Part shown: in pieces, positions 1 to 8,822 of the stretch
Layout: each line of letters opens with the position of its first letter
Position numbering within the stretch: position 1 is the stretch's first letter
NCBI GenBank assembly: GCA_021648745.1
Contig: JAKISE010000005.1
Span: forward strand, 1-64,000
Reading direction: 5' to 3'
Length of the DNA: 64,000 nucleotides
Origin: Cyclobacteriaceae bacterium
Lineage (GTDB): Bacteria > Bacteroidota > Bacteroidia > Cytophagales > Cyclobacteriaceae
The notes under the pieces: model-generated
Databases searched by the model: none
Seen by the model: only the letters and a program-made list of their open reading frames with translations
Told to the model about the DNA's origin: nothing
Made by a program: the position numbers and the translations under genes

Positions 1-1
1 T

Positions 2-358
2 AGAGAAAATTCTGAAGGTGGTAGCTTAGATACGATGATGGCCTATCTTGATGAATTTGGAAACATTGTTGATACGCCGCAAGATCCAACTGTTAAGAAA
101 AAAGTGATTAAAGCGAGTAGTATCGAAATTGGTGTACCTCGTAGAATTGATGAGCCTGTAGAAAAAGTTAAAAAGGGTAGAGTAGAATTTTTTAACGATC
201 AAAAAGGATTTGGTTTTATTAAAGAACTAGAAACCCAAGAAAAATATTTTGTACACGTTCACGGTTTAATTGATGAAATTAGAGAAGGTGACAAGGTTTC
301 TTTCGAGCTAGAGCAAGGAATGAAAGGAATGAATTGTGTGCAAGTGAAGAAAATATAG
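2..358 (+). CDS. Cold-shock-domain protein (5' end outside window)
   Basis: The C-terminal ~60 residues form a cold-shock (CSD) OB-fold. RNP1 appears as KGFGFI and RNP2 as YFVHV, the two motifs that bind single-stranded nucleic acid. The reading frame is open to the left edge (RENSEGGSLDTMMAYLDEFG), so the ATG at 35 is probably internal. From memory, Bacteroidota relatives are ~150 aa with a Lys/Arg-rich N-terminal extension before this stretch. The likely role is RNA chaperone or cold/stress response. A clear terminator follows. The domain call is firm; the true start cannot be seen. Confidence 0.85.
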   Translation, partial: RENSEGGSLDTMMAYLDEFGNIVDTPQDPTVKKKVIKASSIEIGVPRRIDEPVEKVKKGRVEFFNDQKGFGFIKELETQEKYFVHVHGLIDEIREGDKVSFELEQGMKGMNCVQVKKI

Positions 359-376
359 ATTTTAGACTTCGCAAGT

Positions 377-417
377 AAAAGCCTGTATTAACCAATGTGT
401 TAGTACAGGCTTTTTTT
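377..417 (+). terminator. Rho-independent terminator of the cold-shock gene
   Basis: AAAAGCCTGTA pairs with TACAGGCTTTT around a 16-nt loop, followed by a run of T. It lies 19 bp past the stop codon of the cold-shock gene. Confidence 0.8.
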
Positions 418-435
418 ATGAGTTACATTATTGTA

Positions 436-489
436 ATTGCTTTGGAATTAGATCAATTTATATTAAAAATACTTTGACTCCAAAGCAAT
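436..489. repeat. 11-bp inverted repeat
   Basis: ATTGCTTTGGA (436-446) and TCCAAAGCAAT (479-489) are perfect inverted copies with a 32-nt spacer. They lie between the cold-shock terminator and the convergent lipoprotein gene. There is no T-run on the right arm. This may be a small palindromic repeat or part of a bidirectional termination region. Confidence 0.4.
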
Positions 490-522
490 ATAATAAAATT
501 GAACTTAATGTTTTTAGCATTT

Positions 523-1848
523 TTACTTCATCAATCCATCTAAAAATTCTTTGTCTCTTTTAAAGATTGCAATTCGTCTAAATCGACCTTCTAACGAAGT
601 TTGGGCTAATACAGCTAGGCCGCCATCCTTTGTTGTAGTTACAGAAGCTAGGGTATAAGGGTTGCCATCTCCTAAATAGCTAGTACCTAGAATGCTCCCT
701 TCGGTTTGGCTAAAGCCATAAAGAACCACTTGGTTTTTTTGTGTACTTGTGGCATAAAGCCATTTTTGTTCAGTACCTACATCAAGCAATTTAACCTTCG
801 ATTTGTTCTCCATTTCTGGGAAGTTATTGCCTGCTAAATCCGTGCTAGAAGTAATTGAACTAGTTGAAATAGACGCCAATGGCGAAATGTAATTATCACT
901 AAAATTAAACCGAGTGATACCAAAAACATCATTGCCTAAACTAGCTACTTCACTTATGCCCCCTTGGCTTAATTGCCCTTGGCAAACACCCGTAGGGTTA
1001 TCTCCAAAATTGGTAAATACCAGCGAGAAGGTGTAATTATAGAACCCATTATAATAGAGGAGACCCTCTTTGGTTTGGCCAACTAGAAAGGGTAAAATAT
1101 CACCGTTTCTAGTTAAATGATCAAATATGGGTTTTTCCACATCAACACCTGCACCAATGGTATATCCTTGTTGCTGACTAATTTGGCCAGATGTGCCAAC
1201 AATACTAATTACCGACTCCTCATTGCCATTATCGTAAGATAAAATGGTTAACTGAGCACCATCGCTATTTATGGCTAATGGAAAAGTGATTCCACCTAGA
1301 GGAACAGGGTCAGAAAGGACACCTTCTTCGCTCACAGCTACTAATTGTGCAGTGGTAGAGTTCTCATCCATACACACAAAATAATAGCTATCTCCAATTT
1401 GTTGCCATCCATTAACAGGCAGCACATAAGGGCTGTTCATTTCTATTTTTGAAGTAATGGAGCCCATTGCATCGGTTTTTAACACCAATACTGAAGTGTA
1501 TAGAGACTGGTCGTTTTTAAGTTCAGACAACACTAAAAAGCCTTCATCGGCTGTTTGAATGATGTCCAAGGGGTAGTACTCTTGTTCAAACCTATCGTCA
1601 TCATAAATTTTGGTGAACGTATTAGTAGGAACAACATCATTTTTACTGATATCACAGCTTGCTGCAAATAATATTAGGGTGAAGTATATGACACTTTTGA
1701 AATCTAAAGCAAAATTAATTCCGTCATTGCGAAGGAGGAACGACTGACGCAATCTCATATTAATTAATAAAGTGAAAGATTGCCACGCTACGCTCGCAAT
1801 GACGTGCAATTTTTTGAGTATCACCAGTAAATAATTATTTTTCTTCAT
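523..1848 (-). CDS. Putative lipoprotein with a repeat inserted in its signal region
   Basis: Function is not recognised. A lipobox (LFAASC, Cys65) suggests an outer-membrane lipoprotein. The mature part contains stretches such as TADEGFLVLSEL and TKDGGLAVLAQ that resemble the DGG-type strand repeats of Bacteroidota beta-propeller surface proteins. Residues ~15-43 (VIASVAWQS ... LLRNDG) are translated from a dispersed palindromic element (1722-1804), so the pre-lipobox region is abnormally long. The start at 1848 is only 5 bp after the stop of the upstream beta-barrel gene, which suggests it is the native start. A start at the Met31 codon inside the repeat would also leave a usable signal. 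It is the last gene of the DUF1800-DUF1501-barrel operon. Confidence 0.6.
   Translation of the reverse strand: MKKNNYLLVILKKLHVIASVAWQSFTLLINMRLRQSFLLRNDGINFALDFKSVIYFTLILFAASCDISKNDVVPTNTFTKIYDDDRFEQEYYPLDIIQTADEGFLVLSELKNDQSLYTSVLVLKTDAMGSITSKIEMNSPYVLPVNGWQQIGDSYYFVCMDENSTTAQLVAVSEEGVLSDPVPLGGITFPLAINSDGAQLTILSYDNGNEESVISIVGTSGQISQQQGYTIGAGVDVEKPIFDHLTRNGDILPFLVGQTKEGLLYYNGFYNYTFSLVFTNFGDNPTGVCQGQLSQGGISEVASLGNDVFGITRFNFSDNYISPLASISTSSITSSTDLAGNNFPEMENKSKVKLLDVGTEQKWLYATSTQKNQVVLYGFSQTEGSILGTSYLGDGNPYTLASVTTTKDGGLAVLAQTSLEGRFRRIAIFKRDKEFLDGLMK
1722..1804. repeat. Dispersed palindromic repeat (CGTCATTGCGA type) inside a CDS
   Basis: The element is 83 bp, bounded by CGTCATTGCGA and its exact reverse complement TCGCAATGACG. 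Inner arms are CGCAATCT and AGATTGCCACG. From memory, this repeat type is common in Bacteroidota intergenic DNA. A second, more decayed copy with the same GCTCGCAATGACG end lies at 22138-22233. Here it sits in frame within the lipoprotein gene. Confidence 0.7.
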
Positions 1849-1853
1849 TGCAA

Positions 1854-2702
1854 TTAGTTTATGGCGTCAAAATTTTTACTGATAAATTTAAGCGGAAACA
1901 CGAACCCGAAATTCAGGTATAAATTCTGAAGTGTTAGGTCGTCAGTGGCTTCACCAATAGCGGAAAGCTCATTATTAAGGTATCTGTTTTCGGTACTGGT
2001 AATGTTATTGAATCCCAATTTATACCCAATATCCATCGTAATTCTAATGTTACCAGGGTCGTAGCTTACGCCCACAAATCCATTTAACCCAAGTGCTGAT
2101 TTGATGAACAAATCGGAAACCCCAATGGTTTTAGCTTGGTTGGTAAAACTGCCAGATGAGCCAGAGGCCGCATCGGTGCCAGACCGTTGTACTGTTCGGT
2201 TGGCATTCAGTAGTAACCCATAATATCCTCCTAATCCAACATAAGGTCTAATTTTTCCTTTCATTAAATCATATTGAACTGTGAGAGGGAACTCTAAATA
2301 ATTAAAGTTTGTAGTATGGGTATATATAATTTCTAGCGTGTTGGCAGGGTTATTACTATCATTCCAACTTGCTTCTGTTATATGTTCAACTTCGTAGGTA
2401 TGAATACCTGGCTTTAATCCAATGGTAAAGCCTGAGGTGTAAAACATAAATACAAGCCCTGCTTGTGCTCCAGGCTTTTTAAACCCTGTGTAGGTTTTTC
2501 CAATAACCCGAACATCATAATTAAGTGGCTCATAGCCGTAATAAGCTGTGCTTGGAGTAGCTTTTGACAAATTGGCTCCTGCAAAAAAGCCTAAATACCA
2601 TTGGGTTTTTAAGAAGGGGTCCTTATACGAGGGAGTTCTTTTTTTCTGTGCCCATAGGGTGGTGGTTAACACAAGGAGCAGCACGGTTAGTTTTAATCGC
2701 AT
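1854..2702 (-). CDS. Outer-membrane beta-barrel protein
   Basis: The 282-aa protein has a Sec signal peptide ending near residue 19 (TTTLWAQ). The rest is amphipathic and aromatic-rich, with alternating strands such as WYLGFFAGANLS, AGLVFMFYTSGFTIGLKPGI and RPYVGLGGYYGLLL. This pattern is typical of the small barrels of the PorT/OMP_b-brl_2 group in Bacteroidota. It follows the DUF1501 gene with no gap and precedes the lipoprotein gene by 5 bp, so the genes are probably co-transcribed. The role may be to anchor or export the operon's surface proteins, but that is inference. The fold call is good; the specific function is unknown. Confidence 0.75.
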   Translation of the reverse strand: MRLKLTVLLLVLTTTLWAQKKRTPSYKDPFLKTQWYLGFFAGANLSKATPSTAYYGYEPLNYDVRVIGKTYTGFKKPGAQAGLVFMFYTSGFTIGLKPGIHTYEVEHITEASWNDSNNPANTLEIIYTHTTNFNYLEFPLTVQYDLMKGKIRPYVGLGGYYGLLLNANRTVQRSGTDAASGSSGSFTNQAKTIGVSDLFIKSALGLNGFVGVSYDPGNIRITMDIGYKLGFNNITSTENRYLNNELSAIGEATDDLTLQNLYLNFGFVFPLKFISKNFDAIN

Positions 2703-4424
2703 CTATTTAATAATGGTTAGCTTATTTGATTCTCTTATTGGGCCTGCTTGAAAATTATAAATGTATTGTCCAGCAGGCAAATTATTGATTGGAAATGTAA
2801 TTTGATGTTCTCCTGGTTGTTTAATTTCATCTACAATAGTGGACGAATATCTACCATGAATATCAGAAAGCATTAATCTTACTGAGGTATGAGAATTTAT
2901 TCTATACGTAAAAGTTACTTGGTCTTTGGCTGGGTTAGGATAACATGGTTTCATATAAAATTTGTCTTTAATAAATTCATTAACTGATGTAATTATATTG
3001 GAATCAATGATGTCTAAAGGCTCATAGGTCCCTCCATTATCATCGGCTCCATTTCTGTAATCTCTAAATAAAATATCATTTTGTATGGTTGCATCATCTA
3101 CTTCAAACCAATCTTTTAGAATAGCAGCATAAATCTGTTTAAAATCGTATTGCATTTCAACATTACTCAAATCTAAGTTGGGTACATTGCCCAACACACC
3201 GGATTTCGCATAAGGGCCAAACAAAAACATGGGGGCTCCTGTGCCGTGGTCGGTACCGTAGCTCCCATTCGATCCTATTCTACGACCAAATTCAGAGGTC
3301 GTCATTGTTAATACTCTTTCTTCTAATCCGCGTGCTTTCAAATCGTCTTGAAACGCTTTCATTGCTGCAGAAATATGATACATCTGCGTAGCGTGAACAC
3401 CCATAGTCGGGTCGTAATTCTCTACTTGTTCAGCATGGGTATCAAACCCTCCGATTCGGAGCAAGAATACTTTTGTTTTTACCCCTTGGCCAGCACCACC
3501 ACCATCGAGTAAGCGAGCAATAAGCTGCAATTGCCCCGATAATGGGTTTCGTTTGGCATTTTTAGGTGCATTAAATGGGTACGTTTCTGGGTAGGTTACA
3601 GAAGACTCCGAAGAAGCATCCCACACTTGGCTTAGGCGTTGTGCATAATCATCTGTTTTATCTTCTAACCCTAGTATCCAATCCATTTCTTTGCCATAAG
3701 GCGAATTATCAAGTGCTACAGGAGGCTTTCCTCTAGGGTCAATACCTTCGTCTACAAAACCCTCTAGTGAGTCTACTAAATCAGCAAACGTATCTGGGTT
3801 GCCTCCTAAAGAAATAGAAGCAGGAATGTTTCCATTTTGGTGAAATACCAATGAAACATCGCTTCCTAATTCAATGGCTAGTGGGTCCTGCATTGCAGCA
3901 TTTGGGAAATCGTCTGGATAAATTTGGGGCTGATAAGCTTGTTGTAAATAACGGCCAATCCATCCCGAAGAAAAATAGTCATTGGCACCACCACCCATAA
4001 ACCAAATATCACGGCCTCTAAAGTGAGACCCATTATTATTGGTATAAGATACTCCTTGAACAATACCCAATCGACCATAATCATAGAGTTGTTTCATGGC
4101 GCCCATATCTGGGTGAAGCCCAACCTTGGCTTCAGAAGGTAAGGTGCTATCAAGCTCAATTAATGCTCGATTAGTTCCGTTTTTAGGAATGGCAATATTG
4201 GCTCTTCTACTATAATATTGGTCGTATTCGTCAATTGGGATAACACTATTTAGTCCATCGTTACCTCCGTGCATTTGCAAAATTATAAGTACTCGGTCGT
4301 TAGTGCTAGTAGCAGCCAATTTACTCAATTGGCTTTCTTGTGCTAATAAATTAATAGGAAAACCACCTAATGTTAGAGAGCCTCCTGTGAGTAATGTATT
4401 TCTTAAAAAATGTCTTCTTTTCAT
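2703..4424 (-). CDS. DUF1501 protein with Tat-like signal and T9SS sorting domain
   Basis: This 573-aa protein belongs to the DUF1501 family, which is sulfatase/phosphatase-like. Visible motifs are LQMHGGNDGLNSVIP, GLHPDMGAMKQLYDYGRLG, RIGGFDTHAEQ and TSEFGRRIGSNGSYGTDHG; the His/Asp residues probably bind metal. The N-terminus MKRRHFLRN followed by a hydrophobic Gly-rich stretch matches the twin-arginine signal pattern. The C-terminal ~80 residues start with YPNPAKDQVTF and end NKLTIIK, a type-A T9SS sorting domain. The protein should be attached at or released from the cell surface. The DUF1800 gene is 6 bp upstream; the two families commonly occur as neighbours. Substrate unknown. Confidence 0.88.
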   Translation of the reverse strand: MKRRHFLRNTLLTGGSLTLGGFPINLLAQESQLSKLAATSTNDRVLIILQMHGGNDGLNSVIPIDEYDQYYSRRANIAIPKNGTNRALIELDSTLPSEAKVGLHPDMGAMKQLYDYGRLGIVQGVSYTNNNGSHFRGRDIWFMGGGANDYFSSGWIGRYLQQAYQPQIYPDDFPNAAMQDPLAIELGSDVSLVFHQNGNIPASISLGGNPDTFADLVDSLEGFVDEGIDPRGKPPVALDNSPYGKEMDWILGLEDKTDDYAQRLSQVWDASSESSVTYPETYPFNAPKNAKRNPLSGQLQLIARLLDGGGAGQGVKTKVFLLRIGGFDTHAEQVENYDPTMGVHATQMYHISAAMKAFQDDLKARGLEERVLTMTTSEFGRRIGSNGSYGTDHGTGAPMFLFGPYAKSGVLGNVPNLDLSNVEMQYDFKQIYAAILKDWFEVDDATIQNDILFRDYRNGADDNGGTYEPLDIIDSNIITSVNEFIKDKFYMKPCYPNPAKDQVTFTYRINSHTSVRLMLSDIHGRYSSTIVDEIKQPGEHQITFPINNLPAGQYIYNFQAGPIRESNKLTIIK

Positions 4425-4430
4425 AATGGG

Positions 4431-6164
4431 CTACATTAACTGGTATTCTGGTGTTTGTAAAAGTGAGTTGAACAGTTTTATCAACTGGCCTTCAACTACA
4501 TCCATTTCGTAATTGGCATTCCAACGATTAGTCCATTCTCCTTCGGGGTCAGCATCAAGTTGAGGTTCATAAAGGAATGCTTGCAAAAAATAATTAAGTC
4601 GTTCTGCTGTTATGCCTGAATTATCATCGGCTGCAGGGTTAAATGTAAGGTTGAACTGAACCGGGAACAGGTATTGAACATAGGCCATTATAAGCAGCCT
4701 TGCATCAGCACCTGTGGCATTGTCAACATTGTCCCTTGTAAATTGAACAGCATCAAAACTTGGCATCTCTGGGTTTTGATTGCTCATCATTACAAAAATG
4801 TTTCTTATTAAATCATAGCGGTTAGCTAAATAATTAGAGGAAATCCAATTTCGGTTATAGGCAGGAAACTGATGATAAGCGGTGTAACCAGCCACTTCGA
4901 AGGGCTCGTAATAATCCTGCCCCATTTTTTGCATACGTTGGCTAATACCACCCATTTGTGAGTAGAATAGTTCATAATCAGTAACGTGATTAGCAAAGTT
5001 GATATTGAATGCACGATAGATGCCTGCTACTAAATCTAAAGGTGATTTTATAATAGCACCATATTTATCGTCATTTACATCCATTGCAACCGCATCATAA
5101 AAATGCTCACTTGCAAAAAGCTCTTCTAATACTGGCTGAATTTTGAAACCATTGGCAACTAGTGTTGCAGCCATTTCGGTTATAACGGTATCTTGAATAT
5201 TTTGGGTGACCTCATGATATACATAGAAACGATATATAGTTCGGCATATAAAAATGGCCGATTCTTGCTGCGAAGTAATCATTTCAATCAGTTGGCTGAT
5301 TTCATCAATTACACTTTCATTAGTAGGTTGCCCGTTTTGTAAAAGTGTAGGGTCGGGTGTTATTACGGTATCGTTATAACGATTGCTAAATTGTTTAGGG
5401 TCGTTATCATGAGAGCCTGTTGCCACTCGACCTCGTGGTAAATTGGTATCAATGTCAATGGTTTGATAGGTTTCATCTAATTTAATGCCAGATAAAACCC
5501 GAGCAGCAGCTTGCACATCTTGTTCTGTATAATTCAAATAATCACCTTGAGGTAAATCAGCTGGGAATGAGCCTTCTAATCCACGTCCGATGGCGTAAAG
5601 CTCCATTAGCTCACGGCCATAATTCTCGTTGGGGCTTCCTTTTACATTTTGGCTTCCATCTAAAAAACGGAGCATCGCATTATCTACACTAATCTTTTTT
5701 AAAAGAGACTTAAAGCTAAATTCTTCGGTTTTGTTTTTATCAAATGCGAATTGCCTAAATAATTCATTTTGGAAATAGAGTGTTCTACTATTACCTACCT
5801 TATTTTGTTTAGTCGTAAAATGAGTATGAAAAAAATAGACAATTTTTTCACGTGTAGAAAAACTTACGGGTTGGCTAGTATCACAAGAAAGCCCTATCAA
5901 CCACATTAATAGGTTGTCGTTCAAGCCTCTAAGACTTACCTCTTCACCAAGCTGGCCGGTAAGTAACCAATCTTGTCCTGTTTCAGGGTTTATGGGTAAT
6001 TCAGGATCAGGAATTTGATCATCAAAAAGTAAGGCAAGTGCATTTGCAGTAGTGAGCGTTTCAAACTGCTGAATTAAGGGTATGGTGGGGCCAAAAGTTG
6101 CTCTTCTTAATAAATGAGCTGCCCTTGTTGGGCCTAAAACACCTGTATAAGGAGTAAGCGGCAT
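4431..6164 (-). CDS. DUF1800 domain-containing protein
   Basis: The 577-aa protein is recognisable as DUF1800 by its N-terminal AAHLLRRATFGPT motif, the central RELMELYAIG motif and EQDVQAAARVLSGI. Family function is unknown; it is nearly always encoded beside DUF1501. No N-terminal signal peptide is visible (MPLTPYTGVLGPT), which is notable if its DUF1501 partner is exported. It is the first gene of the leftward four-gene operon. The 126-bp gap upstream shows no clear promoter match. Confidence 0.88.
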   Translation of the reverse strand: MPLTPYTGVLGPTRAAHLLRRATFGPTIPLIQQFETLTTANALALLFDDQIPDPELPINPETGQDWLLTGQLGEEVSLRGLNDNLLMWLIGLSCDTSQPVSFSTREKIVYFFHTHFTTKQNKVGNSRTLYFQNELFRQFAFDKNKTEEFSFKSLLKKISVDNAMLRFLDGSQNVKGSPNENYGRELMELYAIGRGLEGSFPADLPQGDYLNYTEQDVQAAARVLSGIKLDETYQTIDIDTNLPRGRVATGSHDNDPKQFSNRYNDTVITPDPTLLQNGQPTNESVIDEISQLIEMITSQQESAIFICRTIYRFYVYHEVTQNIQDTVITEMAATLVANGFKIQPVLEELFASEHFYDAVAMDVNDDKYGAIIKSPLDLVAGIYRAFNINFANHVTDYELFYSQMGGISQRMQKMGQDYYEPFEVAGYTAYHQFPAYNRNWISSNYLANRYDLIRNIFVMMSNQNPEMPSFDAVQFTRDNVDNATGADARLLIMAYVQYLFPVQFNLTFNPAADDNSGITAERLNYFLQAFLYEPQLDADPEGEWTNRWNANYEMDVVEGQLIKLFNSLLQTPEYQLM

Positions 6165-6290
6165 AGGTTAGTTAAGTTAGTTTGTAAAGTTTAATCCCTA
6201 AGGTAAACTAAAGTAACCTGCCTTTTAGACGAGTTGTAGATTTAGCCGTTGGGCAGCATTTTAACCCGATAGATGTTTGTTGTTAGGTGC

Positions 6291-7358
6291 CTATTTTTTA
6301 GCCGAGCTTTCTTCCAGTAGTCTCTTGGCATCATCGTCAGTACCTAGCATAACCGCTATCCAATGTGTTTTTGGGTTTTGTTCTAAGATAATTTTAATGG
6401 CCATTGTTAAGGGTACAGATAAGAACATTCCTACTGTGCCTAGCACAAAACCCCAAAAAATAAGAGAAACAAAAATTATAAATGTGGATAGTCCCAAACC
6501 ATTACCCATCAATTTAGGCTCAATAATATTGCCTATTAGCAGATTTACAACTAGATATGCTAGCATCGTCCATAATGAGCCTGCAACACCGAGCTGAATA
6601 AGAGAAAATGATACAGCAGGTAATGCTGCTATGATTGATCCAAAATTAGGAATGTAGTTAAGTAAGAACACAATTAGTGCCCAAATGATTGCATAATCTA
6701 CTCCTATAATAAGTAATGCAACCCAAATGATAAATCCTGTGAGAAGGCTAGTCATTGTTTTAATAGACAAATAATGACGAATGCTTTCTGCAATTGTTTT
6801 TAGATAACCCATAGTTACTTGCGTGCTTTCTGCAATGGCTTTGCCTTTAATAGCAAAACTATCTAACTCTAATAATAAGAATAATACTAAAAATAATATG
6901 GTTAGAAAATTGCCCATAAATCCTCCTAACTGCTTGAGTACATTGGTGGTAAACTGCATTATTTTGGAAGGAGCTAGTATAGAAGACAGGTTAGTTCCAC
7001 TTAAGTCGATCCCTTTACTTGCTAAATAATTTATGGTAGAGGCAGTCGTTTTATCTAAATTTTCTTCATACTTGGGAGCATCCTGCGAAAATGAAGAAAC
7101 CGAATTACCAATTATTTGACCCAAGCCAATGAAGACTAAGATAATAAGAGAAACCACCATGGCTATGGCAATTCCTTGAGGAATCTTTTTCTTTTGAAGC
7201 CACTGTATAGGCTTAACAGAAATAATGCTGATAAACAACGCCATTAATAATTGAGTTACAATAGCTTCTGCATACATTACTCCAGCTAGTACGATAGTTA
7301 AAGCTGCAAATTGTACAACTAATGGAAACTTACGTGGTGGGGGAACAGTGTTACTCAT
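6291..7358 (-). CDS. AI-2E family transporter (UPF0118)
   Basis: The protein is ~355 aa from the ATG at 7358 (MSNTVPPPRKFPLVV). A longer frame reaches 7433 but would overlap the yebC coding end, so 7358 is preferred. About eight hydrophobic segments are visible, with the family's C-terminal block LLNYIPNFGSIIAALPA and the loop GNIIEPKLMGNGLGLS. Members of this family are inner-membrane permeases or antiporters for small solutes; the AI-2 export name is historical and substrate cannot be predicted. It lies 40 bp downstream of yebC on the same strand. Confidence 0.88.
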   Translation of the reverse strand: MSNTVPPPRKFPLVVQFAALTIVLAGVMYAEAIVTQLLMALFISIISVKPIQWLQKKKIPQGIAIAMVVSLIILVFIGLGQIIGNSVSSFSQDAPKYEENLDKTTASTINYLASKGIDLSGTNLSSILAPSKIMQFTTNVLKQLGGFMGNFLTILFLVLFLLLELDSFAIKGKAIAESTQVTMGYLKTIAESIRHYLSIKTMTSLLTGFIIWVALLIIGVDYAIIWALIVFLLNYIPNFGSIIAALPAVSFSLIQLGVAGSLWTMLAYLVVNLLIGNIIEPKLMGNGLGLSTFIIFVSLIFWGFVLGTVGMFLSVPLTMAIKIILEQNPKTHWIAVMLGTDDDAKRLLEESSAKK

Positions 7359-7398
7359 GGGATAGAAGGCTTTGGCAAAAGGTACGTGAAAAATTACA

Positions 7399-8106
7399 TT
7401 ATCCCATAGTATGGTATACATTATGTACATCATCGTCTTCCTCTAAACGTTCTAAAAGTTTCTCAACTTCTTGCTCTTGTTCTTCAGTTAGTTTGGTGGT
7501 GTTTGTTGGTATGCGCTCGTAACCAGAAGAAAGAATTTCAATGTTCATAGCTTCCAATGCTTTTTGAATTGACCCAAAACTTTCGAATGCTCCATAAATA
7601 TTTATTTCTCCTTCGTCTTCAAAAATTTCATCAATACCGGCATCAATTAATTCTAGTTCTAGTTCTTCTAAGTCATGCTCTTGGTTGGCAATTTTAAAAT
7701 TACATGTGTGTTCAAAAAGAAATTCTACTGAGCCAGAGGTGCCTAAGTTGCCGTTAAATTTGGTAAAGGCTGCTCGTACATTTGCTACCGTTCTATTATT
7801 ATTATCAGTAGTGGTTTCTACAAAGATAGCAATGCCGTGAGGGGCATACCCTTCAAAATTCACCTCTTTATAATCACTGGTGTCTTTGTCAGTTGCTTTT
7901 TTTATGGCACGGTCAATTATGTCTTTCGGCATATTGGCCGTTTTGGCATTTTGAATTACAGCACGTAAACGTGAATTAGTTTCAGGATCAACACCACCCT
8001 CTTTAATAGCAATGACAATATCTTTTCCAATTCTCGAAAATGTTTTAGCCATTTTCGACCAACGTTTCATTTTACGTGCTTTCCTAAATTCAAATGCTCT
8101 TCCCAT
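7399..8106 (-). CDS. yebC: YebC/PmpR family DNA-binding or translation factor
   Basis: The 235-aa protein matches the full YebC/TACO1 family: an N-terminal three-helix domain (MGRAFEFRKARKMKRWSKM, GKDIVIAIKEGGVDPETNSR), then the conserved NMPKDIIDRAIKKA and YAPHGIAIFVETTTDNNNRTV blocks, and an acidic C-terminal domain. Bacterial members were described as transcriptional regulators; newer work on relatives links them to ribosomes and proline-rich translation. Its position upstream of an AI-2E permease suggests only co-transcription. The start is well fixed by the conserved MGRAFEFRK N-terminus. Confidence 0.95.
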   Translation of the reverse strand: MGRAFEFRKARKMKRWSKMAKTFSRIGKDIVIAIKEGGVDPETNSRLRAVIQNAKTANMPKDIIDRAIKKATDKDTSDYKEVNFEGYAPHGIAIFVETTTDNNNRTVANVRAAFTKFNGNLGTSGSVEFLFEHTCNFKIANQEHDLEELELELIDAGIDEIFEDEGEINIYGAFESFGSIQKALEAMNIEILSSGYERIPTNTTKLTEEQEQEVEKLLERLEEDDDVHNVYHTMG

Positions 8107-8219
8107 AGCGAATTATTATTATGAGGCGAAATTAATTAATTTATAAATTTTCTTAATAATTATAAGGATAGAATTAAAATAAATTATTTTTGATACTTAT
8201 TTATTGGTCACAGTTTGTA

Positions 8220-8772
8220 GTTAAAACTATGCACTTTAGTGCATTTCGCTTTAGCTTCTAAAAATTTCTATCTTAGCTAAATGAAAGAGCAAAGGTCGAA
8301 TGGGCATAGTGTGTCAATGTTAACGGTGCATTTGGTGTGGTCTACAAAGTATCGCTATTCAGTACTTCAAGGAGATATTAAAATACGATGTAGGAGTCTA
8401 TTGATACAGATCTGTGATTCGGAAGATGTTAGAATTTTGAAAGGAGTAGTCTCTAAAGATCATGTCCATATGCATATAAATTATCGTCCATCGCAATCAA
8501 TTAGCGACCTGGTTAAACGGTTAAAAGGGCGTAGTTCCCGTAAACTTCAGGAAGAGTTTCCAGAACTAAAGAAGCAGTATTGGGGACGTCATTTTTGGGC
8601 AATCGGGTTTGGGTGTTGGAGTACGGGCAATATTACAGACAAGATGGTAAATGACTACTTAGAACATCACAGAAAGCCCGATGATCATAGTGAGTCCAAT
8701 TTTATATTGGAGTAGCCAGCGTGGCGACTTTCAGTCGCAGGTTAAAACTATGGTACTTTCAGTCCATAGTCT
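8220..8772 (+). mobile_element. IS200-like insertion sequence (approximate ends)
   Basis: A single Y1 transposase gene is flanked by subterminal hairpins, as in IS200/IS605 elements. The left hairpin is ATGCACTTTAGTGCAT (8229-8244). The right side has two: GCGACTTTCAGTCGC (8724-8738) and ACTATGG(T)ACTTTCAGTCCATAGT (8747-8770). A 12-bp direct repeat GTTAAAACTATG starts both ends (8220, 8741). The exact cleavage sites cannot be set by eye. Confidence 0.75.
8281..8715 (+). CDS. tnpA: IS200/IS605-type TnpA transposase (Y1 HUH)
   Basis: The 144-aa protein is the normal length for IS200 TnpA. The opening HSVSMLTVHLVWSTKYRY resembles the family pattern. The metal-binding HUH-type motif is KDHVHMHI, and the catalytic tyrosine is probably in MVNDYLEHH near residue 128. 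The frame is intact, so the element may be active. TnpA cuts and joins single-stranded DNA at hairpins; matching hairpins flank this gene. No TnpB is present, consistent with an IS200 layout. Confidence 0.92.
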   Translation: MKEQRSNGHSVSMLTVHLVWSTKYRYSVLQGDIKIRCRSLLIQICDSEDVRILKGVVSKDHVHMHINYRPSQSISDLVKRLKGRSSRKLQEEFPELKKQYWGRHFWAIGFGCWSTGNITDKMVNDYLEHHRKPDDHSESNFILE

Positions 8773-8793
8773 TTATTTAAGTTTCTCAACACT

Positions 8794-8819
8794 ACTTAAT
8801 ACCCACTTAATACCCACTT
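8794..8819. repeat. Short tandem repeat (11-bp unit)
   Basis: The unit ACTTAATACCC occurs twice plus a partial ACTT, immediately upstream of the M48 protease gene (ATG at 8823). It may influence spacing or translation initiation, or be neutral. Confidence 0.5.
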
Positions 8820-8822
8820 GTT

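Noticed and set aside
6277..6597. Rightward 106-codon frame opposite the AI-2E transporter
   Set aside because: Antisense to transmembrane coding sequence; the hydrophobic composition simply mirrors the real gene.
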